From contig NZ_FOMJ01000005.1 in assembly GCF_900112605.1 (NCBI RefSeq), positions 83,199 to 147,198 of the forward strand: 64,000 nucleotides of DNA. Reading direction: 5' to 3'. The translations under genes and the position numbers were made by a program. The stretch comes from Thiohalospira halophila DSM 15071. GTDB taxonomy: Bacteria; Pseudomonadota; Gammaproteobacteria; Thiohalospirales; Thiohalospiraceae. The notes under the pieces are model-generated. The model saw only the letters and a program-made list of their open reading frames with translations, did no database searches and was not told the DNA's origin. Below, piece by piece: positions 18,373 to 29,600 of this stretch. Within the stretch, counting starts at the first letter, position 1. The number at the start of each line of letters is the position of its first letter.

Positions 18373-18388
18373 GGGGTCCGCAGACCCC
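18373..18388 (-). other. Intercistronic hairpin after pgk
   Basis: Arms GGGGTC (18373-18378) and GACCCC (18383-18388) around a CGCA tetraloop, 8 nt after the pgk stop and 11 nt before the pyk start. It may affect pyk translation, since pyk has no visible Shine-Dalgarno site. Confidence 0.5.
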
Positions 18389-18396
18389 GGTGACCC

Positions 18397-19581
18397 TTAC
18401 GCCTCCTTTGCGCGTTCCTCGAGGATGGCCACGGCCGGCAGGATCTTGCCCTCCAGGAATTCCAGGAAGGCCCCGCCGCCGGTGGAGATGTAGGAGACGC
18501 CGTCTTCCACGCCGTACTTGGCCACCGCCGCGAGGGTGTCCCCGCCGCCGGCGATGGAGAAGGCGTCGGAGGCGGCGATGGCCTTGGCCATGGCCTCGGT
18601 CCCCTTGCCGAACTGGTCGAACTCGAACACACCCACCGGACCGTTCCAGACGATGGTGCCGGCATCCTTGAGCATGCCGTCGAAGCGGCCGGCGGTCTCC
18701 GGGCCGACGTCGAAGATCATGTCGTCATCGGCGACGCCGTCCACCGGCTTCACCTCGGCGGGGGTGCTCTCGGAGAACTCCTTGCCCACGGTGACATCGC
18801 TGGGGATCGGGATCTCGCCCCCAGCGGCCCTGGCCTGGTCCATGAGGCGCTTGGCCTCGCCCACCAGGTCCTCCTCGTAGAGGCTCTTGCCGATGTTGTA
18901 CCCGGCGGCCTTGATGAAGGTGTTGGCGATGCCGCCACCGACGATGAGCTGGTCCACCTTGGTGGAGAGCTGCTCCAGCACGGTGAGCTTGGAGGAGACC
19001 TTGGAGCCGGCGACGATGGCCACCATGGGCCGGCGCGGGTTCTCCAGGGCGGCGGCCAGGGAGTCCAGCTCGCGGCCGAGGAGCGGGCCGGCGCAGGCCA
19101 CCGGGGCGAACTTCGCCACGCCGTGGGTGGAGGCCTGGGCGCGGTGGGCGGTGCCGAAGGCGTCCATCACGAAGACGTCGCACAGCGCCGCGTACTTCTT
19201 GGCCAGCGCCTCGTCGTCCTTCTTCTCGCCCGTGTTGTAGCGGACGTTCTCCAGCAGGACCACCTCGCCCTCGCCGACCTGGGGCTCGTTCTCCAGGTAG
19301 TCGGGGAGGACGCGGACGGTCTCGCCCAGCAGGCCGGAGAGGTGGTCGGCCACCGGCTGGATGGAGTTCTCCTGGTCCGGCACGCCCTCCTCGGGGCGGC
19401 CCAGGTGGGACATGAGCATCACCTTGGCGCCGGCATCCTTGGCGTGGCGGATGGTCTCCAGGGAGGCGCGGATGCGGGTGTCATCCCCCACCTTGCCTTC
19501 CTTGATCGGCACGTTCAGGTCCTCGCGGATGAGCACGCGCTTGCCGGCGAGGTCGAGATCGGTCATGCGAATGGTGGCCAT
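18397..19581 (-). CDS. pgk: Phosphoglycerate kinase
   Basis: This enzyme phosphorylates the 3-phosphoglycerate made by Rubisco. The 394 residues have the N-terminal signature [16 protein letters not shown], substrate-binding [11 protein letters not shown], and the C-terminal nucleotide region [18 protein letters not shown] and [11 protein letters not shown]. The ATG at 19581 is chosen for its GAGGAGG site; an upstream in-frame start adds 18 non-homologous residues. Third gene of the operon. Confidence 0.97.
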   Translation of the reverse strand: MATIRMTDLDLAGKRVLIREDLNVPIKEGKVGDDTRIRASLETIRHAKDAGAKVMLMSHLGRPEEGVPDQENSIQPVADHLSGLLGETVRVLPDYLENEPQVGEGEVVLLENVRYNTGEKKDDEALAKKYAALCDVFVMDAFGTAHRAQASTHGVAKFAPVACAGPLLGRELDSLAAALENPRRPMVAIVAGSKVSSKLTVLEQLSTKVDQLIVGGGIANTFIKAAGYNIGKSLYEEDLVGEAKRLMDQARAAGGEIPIPSDVTVGKEFSESTPAEVKPVDGVADDDMIFDVGPETAGRFDGMLKDAGTIVWNGPVGVFEFDQFGKGTEAMAKAIAASDAFSIAGGGDTLAAVAKYGVEDGVSYISTGGGAFLEFLEGKILPAVAILEERAKEA

Positions 19582-19666
19582 GCTAGTAACCTCCTCAATC
19601 AGAAAACTCGGGAGCCATTGGCGGGGGCCGCGCACGGCGACCCCGGCCGATGCCCCCCGCGGGGGC

Positions 19667-19688
19667 GGGGTGGCCCGGAGGCCACCCC
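19667..19688 (-). other. Intercistronic hairpin after gap
   Basis: Perfect 9-bp arms GGGGTGGCC (19667-19675) and GGCCACCCC (19680-19688) around CGGA, 11 nt after the gap stop. No T-run follows, so mRNA stabilisation or partial attenuation is the likeliest role. Confidence 0.6.
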
Positions 19689-19699
19689 CGGAGCGCGCC

Positions 19700-20707
<1,008 letters not shown>

Positions 20708-20783
20708 CTACTCCTGATGCTGAAGTTTTGCTGGAAATCGGCCCGCGCCGGGCTCATTCCGGCCCGGAGCGGGGAAGCGGCCC

Positions 20784-22778
20784 TCAGGCCAGCACGGACT
20801 TCACGGCCTCGACGACCTTCGGCGTGGTGAGGCCGAAGTACTCGTAGAGGTCGCCGCCCGGGGCGGACTCGCCGAAGGTGTCGATGCCCACCGCCTTGCC
20901 GTCCAGGCCGATGTAGCGGGCCCAGTAATCGGTGACACCGGCCTCCACGGAGACCCGGTTGCGGCAGCTCGACGGCAGGACCTTCTCGCGGTAGGCGGCG
21001 TCCTGGGCCTCGAAGCGCTCCACGCAGGGCATGGAGACCACGCGCACCTTGCGGTCGGAGAGCTCCTCGGCGGCATTCATGGCGATCTCCACCTCGGAAC
21101 CGGTGGCGATGATGATGGCCTCGGGGTCACCGTCGCAGTCGCGCAGGATGTAGCCGCCGCGCTGGATGTCGGCCATCTGCTGGCCGTCCCGCGCCATGTG
21201 GGGCAGGCCCTGGCGGGAGAGCGCCAGCGCGGAGGGGCCGTCGTTGCGCTCGATGCTGCAGCGCCAGGCGACGGCAGTCTCCACGGCGTCGGCCGGCCGC
21301 CACACGTCCAGGTTCGGGATGTGGCGCAGGCTGGCGTGGTGCTCCACCGGCTGGTGGGTGGGGCCGTCCTCGCCCAGACCGATGGAGTCGTGGGTGAAGA
21401 CGTAGATGACCTTCTGCTTCATGAGCGCCGACATGCGCACGCCGTTGCGGGCGTAGTCGGAGAACATCATGAAGGTGCCGCCGAAGGGCACGAAGCCGCC
21501 GTGCAGGGCGACGCCGTTCATGATGGCGGCCATGCCGAACTCGCGGACGCCGTAGTGGATGTAGTTGCCATCCGACACGGTGGCCGTGATGTCCTTGCAG
21601 CCCTTCCAGTCGGTGTTGTTGGAGCCGGTGAGGTCGGCGGAGCCGCCCAGGAACTCGGGCAGGGCCTCGGCGTAGCCGGTGATGGCCGCCTGGGAGGCCT
21701 TGCGGGTGGCGACCTTCTCGCCCTTCTCGGCGACCTGGTTGATGAAGTCCTCGGCCTTCTTCGCCCAGTCGGCCGGCAGGTCCCCCTTCAGCACCCGGCG
21801 CTCGAACTCGGCGGCCAGCTCGGGGTTGGCCTTGCGGTAGGCCTCGAACTTCTCCTCCCAGTGCTTGCGCGCCTCGGCGCCCTTGGCCCTGGCATCCCAG
21901 CCGCTGTAGATGTCGTCCGGGATCTCGAAGGGGCCGTGCTCCCAGCCGATGTTCTTGCGCGTCTCGGCGATCTCGTCGTCGCCCAGCGGGGCGCCGTGGC
22001 AGTCGTGGCTGCCGCAGAGGTTGGGGGCGCCGAAGCCGATGACGGTCTTGGTGCAGATGAGGGTCGGCTTGTCGTTCACCGAGCGGGCCTCGCCGATGGC
22101 CTTCTTGATGGCCTCGGCGTCGTGGCCGTCCACGCCGCGGATGACGTGCCAGCCGTAGGCCTCGAAGCGGCCCGGGGTGTCGTCGGTGAACCAGCCCTCG
22201 GTGTGGCCGTCGATGGAGATGCCGTTGTCGTCCCAGAAGGCCACCAGCTTGCCCAGGCCCCAGGTACCGGCCAGGGCGCAGGCCTCGTGGGAGACGCCCT
22301 CCATGAGGCAGCCGTCACCCAGGAAGCAGTAGGTGTAGTGGTCGACGATGTGGTGCTCGGGGGTGTTGAACTGCCCCTCCAGCACCTTCTCCGCCAGCGC
22401 CATGCCCACGGCGTTGGAGATGCCCTGGCCCAGCGGGCCGGTGGTGGTCTCGATACCGGCGGTATAGCCCACCTCGGGGTGGCCCGGGGTCTGGGAGTGG
22501 AGCTGGCGGAACTTCTTGATCTCCTCCATGGGCAGGTCGTAGCCCGTGAGGTGGAGGAGGGAGTAGATCAGCATGGAGCCGTGGCCGTTGGAGAGCACGA
22601 AGCGGTCACGGTCGGCCCAGGACGGGTTGGCCGGATCGTGGTCCATGAAGTCGTTCCAGAGGACCTCGGCGATGTCGGCCATCCCCATGGGAGCGCCGGG
22701 GTGGCCCGACTTGGCCTTCTGCACCGCGTCCATGGAGAGGGCGCGGACGGCGTTGGCTAGATCTCTGCGGGTCGGCAT
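20784..22778 (-). CDS. tkt: Transketolase
   Basis: This thiamine-diphosphate enzyme shuttles two-carbon units to regenerate pentose phosphates. Its 664 residues are the usual length. Key segments are [12 protein letters not shown], the ThDP motif GDGCLMEG continuing to the metal-binding [27 protein letters not shown], and the C-terminal domain near [15 protein letters not shown] precedes the ATG. It is the first gene of the second CBB operon (tkt-gap-pgk-pyk-fba). Confidence 0.97.
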   Translation of the reverse strand: MPTRRDLANAVRALSMDAVQKAKSGHPGAPMGMADIAEVLWNDFMDHDPANPSWADRDRFVLSNGHGSMLIYSLLHLTGYDLPMEEIKKFRQLHSQTPGHPEVGYTAGIETTTGPLGQGISNAVGMALAEKVLEGQFNTPEHHIVDHYTYCFLGDGCLMEGVSHEACALAGTWGLGKLVAFWDDNGISIDGHTEGWFTDDTPGRFEAYGWHVIRGVDGHDAEAIKKAIGEARSVNDKPTLICTKTVIGFGAPNLCGSHDCHGAPLGDDEIAETRKNIGWEHGPFEIPDDIYSGWDARAKGAEARKHWEEKFEAYRKANPELAAEFERRVLKGDLPADWAKKAEDFINQVAEKGEKVATRKASQAAITGYAEALPEFLGGSADLTGSNNTDWKGCKDITATVSDGNYIHYGVREFGMAAIMNGVALHGGFVPFGGTFMMFSDYARNGVRMSALMKQKVIYVFTHDSIGLGEDGPTHQPVEHHASLRHIPNLDVWRPADAVETAVAWRCSIERNDGPSALALSRQGLPHMARDGQQMADIQRGGYILRDCDGDPEAIIIATGSEVEIAMNAAEELSDRKVRVVSMPCVERFEAQDAAYREKVLPSSCRNRVSVEAGVTDYWARYIGLDGKAVGIDTFGESAPGGDLYEYFGLTTPKVVEAVKSVLA

Positions 22779-22985
22779 GTGGCTTCTCCTGCAAGCTTGG
22801 TCAAAGGGGTCGCACTCACGCGGGCGCCCTGCTCGGGGCAGCTACCACGACTTCACCCAACCTCTTGAACCAGTTAATGAATTCGGAACCGGGCGCCGGT
22901 CCGGGCAGGCGCCCCCTGGGGATTTTTGAGCCGGCAATTCTCCCCTATTGGCGCGGTGATGGCAATAAAGCCCCCCGCGCCCGCA
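22779..22985 (-). promoter_or_regulatory. Control region upstream of the tkt operon
   Basis: This 207-nt gap lies between the patatin-like gene stop and the tkt start. An AT-rich patch on the minus strand (about 22865-22886: GAATTCATTAACTGGTTCAA) stands out in the GC-rich background and could hold a promoter or CbbR site. A GC hairpin (GGGCGCC 22893-22899 / GGCGCCC 22910-22916) lies upstream of it. I cannot assign firm -35/-10 boxes. Confidence 0.35.
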
Positions 22986-23906
22986 TCAACGCCCCTCCTC
23001 TCGGCGCACCCCGGCCTCGATGAGTGCCCGCCGCAGCTCCGCCGCCGCCGGCTCGGCCTGCTCCAGGATGGCCTCCACGCGGTGGAAGTGGAGCAGCCGG
23101 ATGCCGCTGACATCCGGCCGGATGAGGATATCGGGCTCGGCCACCCGCATGCGGGCGGCAATGAGGGCCTGCTGCATGACCTCGAAGGACTTGAACAGGA
23201 GGTCACTCCAGCCCACCCCGTCCCCCGTTACCTCGCGACTGCCGGAGACATCCACCGCCACCACCACGTCGTGCCGCCCCAGGAGCCGATCGTAGGGAAG
23301 CGGATTCGAGGTACCGCCATCGATGAGAAGGCGGCCGTCCCGGCGCACCGGGGGGAAGAGCCCGGGCACGGCCATGCTCGCCCCCACCGCCTCGAAGAGA
23401 TCGCCCTCGTCCAGGATCACGGTCTCGCCGGTGGCGTAGTCGGTAGCAACAATCTCCAGGGGGATGGCCAGCTCGTCGAAGGTGCGCGCCTCCACCTTGC
23501 CCTTGAGGAATTCCAGGAAGCCGCGGGACTCGATCACCCCGCCGTCGCCACCGCCGATCTCCAGGAAGTCCGCCAGGGTCAGGTCCCCGCCCGGGCGCAT
23601 GAGCCGGGAGAGGGCATCCAGCTCGGAGCCGCCGAACTCGGCGAAGAGGGCGCGGATCTCCTCGGCGGAGAGGCCGGCGGCGTAGAGGACGCCGATGACC
23701 GCACCGATGCTGGTGCCGACGATGCGGTCCGGCTTGTGGCCGAGTTCGTCGAAGACCGCCAGCATACGGATGTGGGCCAGGCCGCCGGCCCCGCCGGAGC
23801 CCAGGGCAAGACCCACCGAGGGCGGCGGCTCCTGCCCCGCCGCCTGGGTGGGGGACGCCGGCAACCAAAGGGCGGCGAACAGGAACAGGGCGATGAGCAT
23901 CCGCAT
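22986..23906 (-). CDS. Exported patatin-like phospholipase (RssA/NTE family)
   Basis: This 306-residue serine lipase/acyl hydrolase has a signal peptide (MRMLIALFLFAALWLPASPTQA). The oxyanion loop is GSGGAGG, the nucleophile is Ser66 in GTSIG, and the catalytic Asp lies in LLIDGGTSNPLPYD, so the dyad is intact. The ATG at 23906 is preceded by GGAGG; longer in-frame starts would bury the signal peptide. Export implies action on periplasmic or outer-membrane lipids. Same strand as the tkt operon, 207 nt upstream, with no evident functional link. Confidence 0.85.
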   Translation of the reverse strand: MRMLIALFLFAALWLPASPTQAAGQEPPPSVGLALGSGGAGGLAHIRMLAVFDELGHKPDRIVGTSIGAVIGVLYAAGLSAEEIRALFAEFGGSELDALSRLMRPGGDLTLADFLEIGGGDGGVIESRGFLEFLKGKVEARTFDELAIPLEIVATDYATGETVILDEGDLFEAVGASMAVPGLFPPVRRDGRLLIDGGTSNPLPYDRLLGRHDVVVAVDVSGSREVTGDGVGWSDLLFKSFEVMQQALIAARMRVAEPDILIRPDVSGIRLLHFHRVEAILEQAEPAAAELRRALIEAGVRREEGR

Positions 23907-24064
23907 GGCGTGCCTCCGGGCAAGTTCCCGCAGCAAGAGTCCGGCCATTCTCCGCCCGCTCCGATGAGGCGGCAAGACGGACTGGTCCGGGACGGGGCCG
24001 TTGTGGTTGACTACCCGCCCCTGGCCGACCCGGCCCCCATCCACCCGACCAAGCGGACCGCGCC

Positions 24065-25414
24065 ATGAACAACGCCGACCTCATCCGCCGCGACCTCGAC
24101 GTGCTGTGGCATCCCTGCACCCAGATGAAGGACCACGAGACCAATCCGCCGGTCCCCATCAAGCGGGGGAAGGGGGTCTGGCTGGAGGACTATGACGGCC
24201 GTGAGTTCATCGACGCCGTGAGCTCCTGGTGGGTGAACCTCTTCGGCCACGCCAATCCGCGCATCAACGCCCGTATCCGGGAGCAGATGGAGCAGCTGGA
24301 GCACGTCATCCTCGCCGGCTTCTCCCACGAGCCGGTGGTGGAGCTCTCCGAGCGGCTGGTGGACCTCGCCCCGGAGGGGCTCACCCGCGCCTTCTACGCC
24401 GACAACGGCTCCTCGGCCATCGAGGTGGCGCTGAAGATGAGCTTCCACTACTGGCTCAATCGCGGCCAGTCGCAGAAGACCCGCTTCGTGGCGCTCACCG
24501 GTTCCTATCACGGCGAGACCCTGGGGGCGCTGTCGGTGGGCCACGTGCCCCTCTACCGGGAGACCTACGGCCCGCTGCTGCTGGAGGCCATCCACGCCCC
24601 CTCCCCCGACTGCTACCACCGCGAGCCGGGGGAGGACTGCGCCGAATACGCCGAGCGCCAGTTCGCCGAGATGGAGCGGATCCTGGCGGAGAACGCCGAC
24701 GAGGTCTGCGCCGTGGTGGTGGAGCCGCTGGTGCAGTGCGTGGGCGGCATGCGCATGCACGACCCGGTCTACCTCGAACGCCTGCGCGAGGCCTGCGACC
24801 GCTACGGCATCCACCTCATCGCCGACGAGATTGCCGTGGGCTTCGGCCGCACCGGGACCATGTTCGCCTGCGAGCAGGCCGGGATCACCCCCGACTTCAT
24901 GTGCCTCTCCAAGGGTCTCACCGCCGGCTACCTGCCCCTGGCGGCGACCCTGACCACCGAGGAGGTCTACTGCGCCTTCTACGACGACTTCAACAACCTC
25001 ACCGCCTTCCTCCACAGCCACAGCTTCACCGGCAACCCCCTGGGCTGTGCCGCCGCCCTGGCGACCCTGGACATCTTCGCCGAGGACGAGGTCATCGAGT
25101 CCAATCGGCGCAAGGCCGAGGTCATGGGCGAGGCCATGGCTCCCCTCAACGACCACCCGAAGGTCGCCGAGGTCCGCCAGACCGGCATGATCCTCGCCGC
25201 CGAGATGAGCCCCGACCCGGCCAACCGCACCGCCTACCCCTGGCAGGAGCGCCGTGGCCTCCACGTCTACCGCCACGGGCTGGAGAACCGCGCCCTGCTG
25301 CGGCCCCTGGGGAACGTCGTCTACCTCATGCCGCCCTACGTGATCAGCGAGGAGGAGATCCACCACCTGGCGAGAGTGGCCACCGAGGGCATCGACATCG
25401 CCACCCGGGACTGA
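24065..25414 (+). CDS. bioA: Adenosylmethionine-8-amino-7-oxononanoate aminotransferase
   Basis: This class III PLP aminotransferase of biotin synthesis uses S-adenosylmethionine as amino donor to make DAPA. The 449 residues include WHPCTQMKDHE and SSWWVNLFGHANP in the substrate region, the GSYHGET motif, DEIAVGFGRTG, and the PLP-binding Lys in CLSKGLTAGYLPL. Other class III enzymes are similar, but the N-terminal HPCTQM and the rsmE neighbour support BioA. Confidence 0.93.
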   Translation: MNNADLIRRDLDVLWHPCTQMKDHETNPPVPIKRGKGVWLEDYDGREFIDAVSSWWVNLFGHANPRINARIREQMEQLEHVILAGFSHEPVVELSERLVDLAPEGLTRAFYADNGSSAIEVALKMSFHYWLNRGQSQKTRFVALTGSYHGETLGALSVGHVPLYRETYGPLLLEAIHAPSPDCYHREPGEDCAEYAERQFAEMERILAENADEVCAVVVEPLVQCVGGMRMHDPVYLERLREACDRYGIHLIADEIAVGFGRTGTMFACEQAGITPDFMCLSKGLTAGYLPLAATLTTEEVYCAFYDDFNNLTAFLHSHSFTGNPLGCAAALATLDIFAEDEVIESNRRKAEVMGEAMAPLNDHPKVAEVRQTGMILAAEMSPDPANRTAYPWQERRGLHVYRHGLENRALLRPLGNVVYLMPPYVISEEEIHHLARVATEGIDIATRD

Positions 25415-25418
25415 GGCC

Positions 25419-26144
25419 GTGCCCACCCCGCGCATCCACGTCCCCGGCCCTCTGGCACCGGGGGCCGAGATCGACCTCCCCGAGGGGGCGGTGCGCCACC
25501 TGGGCCGGGTCCTGCGCCTGCGCCCCGGGGCGGCCGTCATCCTCTTTGACGGCCGCGGCGGCGAATACCCCGCCACCCTCACCGCCCTGGACAAGCGCGC
25601 CGGTGCCGCCCGGGTGGAGGCCTTCGACGAGGGGGAGCGGGAATCCCCCCTGGCCCTGGAGCTGGTCCAGGGGGTGGCCAAGGGCGAGCGCATGGACTTC
25701 GCCATCCAGAAGGCGGTGGAGCTGGGGGCAGCGCGGATCGTCCCGGTCCTCACCGAGCGCGGGGTGGTGAAGCTCGACGCCGAGCGCGCCGCCTCCCGCC
25801 AGCGCCACTGGGAGGGGGTCATCGCCAGCGCCTGCGAGCAGAGCGGGCGCAACCGTCTACCGGAACTCGCCCCCATCCAGCCCCTGCGGGAGTGGCTCGC
25901 CGAGCCCCGGACCGGCGCGGTCCTCGACCCCGAGGGGGGTACCGGCATCGGCGAGCTCGCCCGGCCCGCCGGCCCCTTCGCCCTGCTGGTGGGCCCCGAG
26001 GGCGGCCTCACCGACGACGAGATCGCCGCCGCCGCCGACGCCGGCCTCGCCCGGCTGCGCCTGGGCCCGCGGGTCCTGCGCACCGAGACCGCCCCCCTGG
26101 CCGCGCTGGCCGCCCTGCAGACCGTCTGGGGTGACCTGGGCTGA
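25419..26144 (+). CDS. rsmE: 16S rRNA (uracil-1498-N3)-methyltransferase
   Basis: This SPOUT-class enzyme modifies U1498 of 16S rRNA. It has 241 residues: an N-terminal PUA-like domain (HVPGPLAPGAEIDLP, VRHLGRVLRLRPG) and a C-terminal knot with LLVGPEGGLTDDE and LGPRVLRTETAPLAAL. It starts with GTG at 25419, 4 nt after the bioA stop, and is convergent with chpC (stops about 1 nt apart). The bioA-rsmE-chp order matches Pseudomonas. Confidence 0.95.
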   Translation: MPTPRIHVPGPLAPGAEIDLPEGAVRHLGRVLRLRPGAAVILFDGRGGEYPATLTALDKRAGAARVEAFDEGERESPLALELVQGVAKGERMDFAIQKAVELGAARIVPVLTERGVVKLDAERAASRQRHWEGVIASACEQSGRNRLPELAPIQPLREWLAEPRTGAVLDPEGGTGIGELARPAGPFALLVGPEGGLTDDEIAAAADAGLARLRLGPRVLRTETAPLAALAALQTVWGDLG

Positions 26145-26145
26145 C

Positions 26146-26607
26146 TCAGCCCCCGGCGTGGAGGTCGGTCAGGCCGTCCCGGATCCAGTCGATATCCGGG
26201 AGGGCATAGCACTCCTCCTGCCCGTACAGCCACCGCGCCACGGCCGCCCCGTCCCCCGCCTCATCGGTGAGCGGGGTCTCCGGGCCCACCGCCAGCTGGC
26301 GCGGGATCCGCTGCATGACCACGCCGAAGGCGCCGGGCTCGGCGCGCTGGTCCAGGGTATGGAGGACCGCCACCCGCAGCCGCCGCTCGAGCACCGGCAC
26401 GCCCTGCCCCATGAGCGGTTCCAGCCCCACCAGATCCCGGGGGCGGCCCTGCCACTGGAAGGTGCCCAGGTACCAGGGCGGCCCGGCCGAGGCCGGCTGC
26501 AGGGTGGCGAAGGGGAGGATCTCGGCCACCACCGCCCCCGGCACCAGGAGCTGGCCGCCCTGGAAGGGGAGGATCAAGCAGTGGACGGTGGGATCAGTCG
26601 TCGCCAT
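26146..26607 (-). CDS. chpC: ChpC-like CheW-domain protein
   Basis: This 153-residue CheW-like scaffold lies at the end of the type IV pilus chemosensory operon. Hydrophobic beta-strands typical of the CheW fold are visible (LILPFQGGQLLVPGAVVAEIL; LGTFQWQGRPRDLVGLEPL; LRVAVLHTL). Its start lies inside the 3' end of chpA (14-nt overlap) with GGAGG upstream. In Pseudomonas, ChpC is an accessory coupling protein; that role is inferred here from position. Confidence 0.75.
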   Translation of the reverse strand: MATTDPTVHCLILPFQGGQLLVPGAVVAEILPFATLQPASAGPPWYLGTFQWQGRPRDLVGLEPLMGQGVPVLERRLRVAVLHTLDQRAEPGAFGVVMQRIPRQLAVGPETPLTDEAGDGAAVARWLYGQEECYALPDIDWIRDGLTDLHAGG

Positions 26608-29600
26608 GGGCGGCCTCCGCCAGGGTGGTCAGCAGCTCCTCCTCCTGCCACGGCTTGCCCAGGTAGGCGCTCACGCCCAGGGCCTCGGCGCGCTGGCGGT
26701 GCTTGTCGCCGGAACGCGAGGTAATCATCACCACCGGCGGCCCGCCATCGGCCCGCTCGCGCAGCCGACCCAGCAGTTCGAAACCGTCCATGCGCGGCAT
26801 CTCGATGTCCAGCAGGACCACCGCCGGCGGCTCCTCCTCCACCGCCTCCAGCGCCTCCACGCCGTCCCTGGCACTGGCCACCCGCCAGCCGTGGCGGTCC
26901 AGCAGGCGGCCGGTTACCCGCCGGACGGTGATGGAGTCGTCCACCACCAGCGCCAGGGGGCGGACGTCCCGCGCTGCCTCGCGCGGGACCGCCTCGAGTT
27001 CCCGCAGATCCAGCAACGGTGCTACCCGGCCATCGTCGAGCACCGTCGCCCCGGTGACGCCGGGCAGCGCCGCCACCTGGGGACCACCGGCGCGCACCAC
27101 TACCTCGCCCTGCCCTTCCAGGGCCTCGGCGACCACCGCCAGCGGCGGGTCATCCTCCACGCGGACCAGCGTCACCCGCTCCCCGGGAGATTGCGGTCGC
27201 GGCAGCCCTACCAGGTCATCGAGGTGGCGGAGTATCCGGCGCTCGCCGGACCAGTCCAGCCCCTGACCGGCGGCCTCGGCCTGGGCCACCCGCTCCGCGG
27301 GGAGCTGACCGACGCCACCGACGTCGGCCATGGGGACGGCGTAGACGTGGTCGCCGGCCCGCAGAAACAGCACACGCTGCAGGGCGATATCCAGGCTCAA
27401 CCGGAGGCGGAAGCGGGTCCCCGTGCCCGGCGTACTGGTCACTTCCAGGGAGCCGCCGAGCTGTTTTACCTCGGAATTCACCGCATCCAGGCCGACCCCC
27501 CGCCCGGCATCCTGGTCCAGATTCTGGCGAGTCGTCAGCCCCGACTCCAGAATGAGCCGGGCCGCGCGGGCCGGCGTCACCGCCTCGTCCGGCCCGATCT
27601 CGCCCCGTTCCCGGGCGGCCTCCGCCACCGCCTCCGGATCCAGTCCGGCGCCATCGTCACTCACCGTGAGCCGCAGCTCCGACCCCTCGCGGCTGATGGC
27701 CAGATCGATACGCCCGGTCTCCGCCTTGCCGGCGGCGAGGCGTGCCTCCGGCGCCTCGATGCCGTGGATGACGGCGTTGCGCAGCAGGTGTTCCAGGGGC
27801 CCTACCAGCCGGCCCAGGAGGGAGCGGTCCAGGGCGAGGTCACCACCCGCCACGCTCAGCTCCACCTGGCGCTCCCCGGCCGTGGCCTGGCGCTGGACCA
27901 GATGCCGGAGCTGGGGCACCCGGCTGGAGAAGGGGACCACTCGGGCCCGGGCCAGCCCCTCCCGCACCGACTGCTCCGCCCGTCGTTGCCGGGTCTCGTC
28001 CGCCTCGGCGTGGCGCAGCGCCTCCCCAAGGCTGGCGCGCAGGGCCTCCAGATCGCTCAGGGACTCGCCCAGACCGCGGCTGAGGGTCTGCAGATTGGAG
28101 AAGCGGTCCATCTCCAGGGGATCGAAGTCGCTGCTGGCCGATCCCAGCTCCTCGCGCCGGGCCTGGATCTGCGCCTCGGTCTCCATATCCAGACGCCGGA
28201 TCTGCTCACGCACGCGCTCGATGACGCGATCCACCTCCTCCAGACCGCCTCGCCAGCGACCCAGGTGCTGCCGCAGCCGCGCGCCCTGGGCGCCGACCTC
28301 GCTGGCCGCGGCGGACAATCGCTCCAGCTCCGCCGCGGGGAGGCGCACCCGCTGGCCCGCGTCACCGGCCCCGCCGGTGCCGTGTCCGGCGTCATCGCGG
28401 ACCGCTGCCGCCACCTCGCCCCCGGCGAGCCGCTGGGTCCGGTCCACCAGATCCGGGGCGGCGGGGTTCTCGCCCTGCTGCAGGGCGGCGAACATCGCCT
28501 CGAAACGTCCGATGACCGCCCGCAGGTGCGGCCCTCCGGCCTCGGCCTGGGGGATTTCACCCCGGTCCAGGGCCCCGGTGAGAGTCTCCGCGGCATGGGC
28601 CAGTTCGCCCACGCCATCCGCCCCCGCGGTGCGCGCACTGCCCTTGAGGGTGTGCAGAGTCCGCTGCAGGGCTCCGTAGTCGACCTCTCCGGCGGGATCC
28701 TGCTCCAGCGCCCGGACTTCCCTGGCCAGGGCTTCCAGCTGCTCCTCGCCCTCCTCCAGAAAGACGGCGACGAGTTCCGGATCCGGCGCCGTACTGGCGG
28801 GGAGCGCCAGCTCGGCCAGCCGCGCCTCCAGGGACTCGATGCCGGCCAGCTCCGGGTCGGGATGGGGGAGCGTCCGCGCCGACTCTTCCACGCGCCGGGC
28901 CGTCTCCTCCAGCAGCGGCGGCAAGCCCGGCGGGGCCTCCTGCCCGCGGTACTCGGCCACCACCGGCTCCAGCTGCTGGAGGAAGGTCGCCACCGCCACC
29001 AGTCCCACCAGCCGGGCATTGCCGCGCAGGGTATGGAGGCCTCGCTCCAGCTCCGGGATCGGGGCAGGGTCCGCTGGGTCCTCCCGCAGCCGGCGGGCAG
29101 CCCCGCGCAAGGTCTCCAGATGACCGACCAGTTCACGCCGGAAGGTCGCCACCAGCTCTTCGTCCACACTGGGCTCGACGCCCGCCGCCGCCCCGACCTC
29201 GGGAGGAGAGGGCGGCGCCTCTTCCGATTCCGATTCGGATTCGGATTCGGAGTCGATGTCCCGATCCGGGGCGGCGGAAGCCGTGCCCTCGCCCTCCCCG
29301 GGAGCCGTGACCACCTCACCCTCGGCGGCCCTGCGGGCCCGCTCCATGAGATCGCACAGCGCCTCGTCCAGCTCGGCCTCACCGCGTTCCACTCGCGCCA
29401 TCGCCGCCGGAAGATGGCTGGTAGCGGCCGCCACCAGCGAGCGGTGGACCGGTGCCACCTCCTGCTTCCCGGAGAGAAGCCGATTGAGAAGATCCTCGAA
29501 ATACCAGGCGAACTCGGCCACCGACTCGACGCCAGCCACCCGTCCACTCCCCTTGAGGGTATGGAAGGCGCGCCGGACCTCGCTCAGGGCCCTCCCGTCG

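Noticed and set aside
22880-22930. A plus-strand terminator (GC hairpin followed by TTTTT at 22922)
   Set aside because: No plus-strand gene lies upstream that it could terminate; it is more likely part of the tkt upstream region or a chance occurrence.
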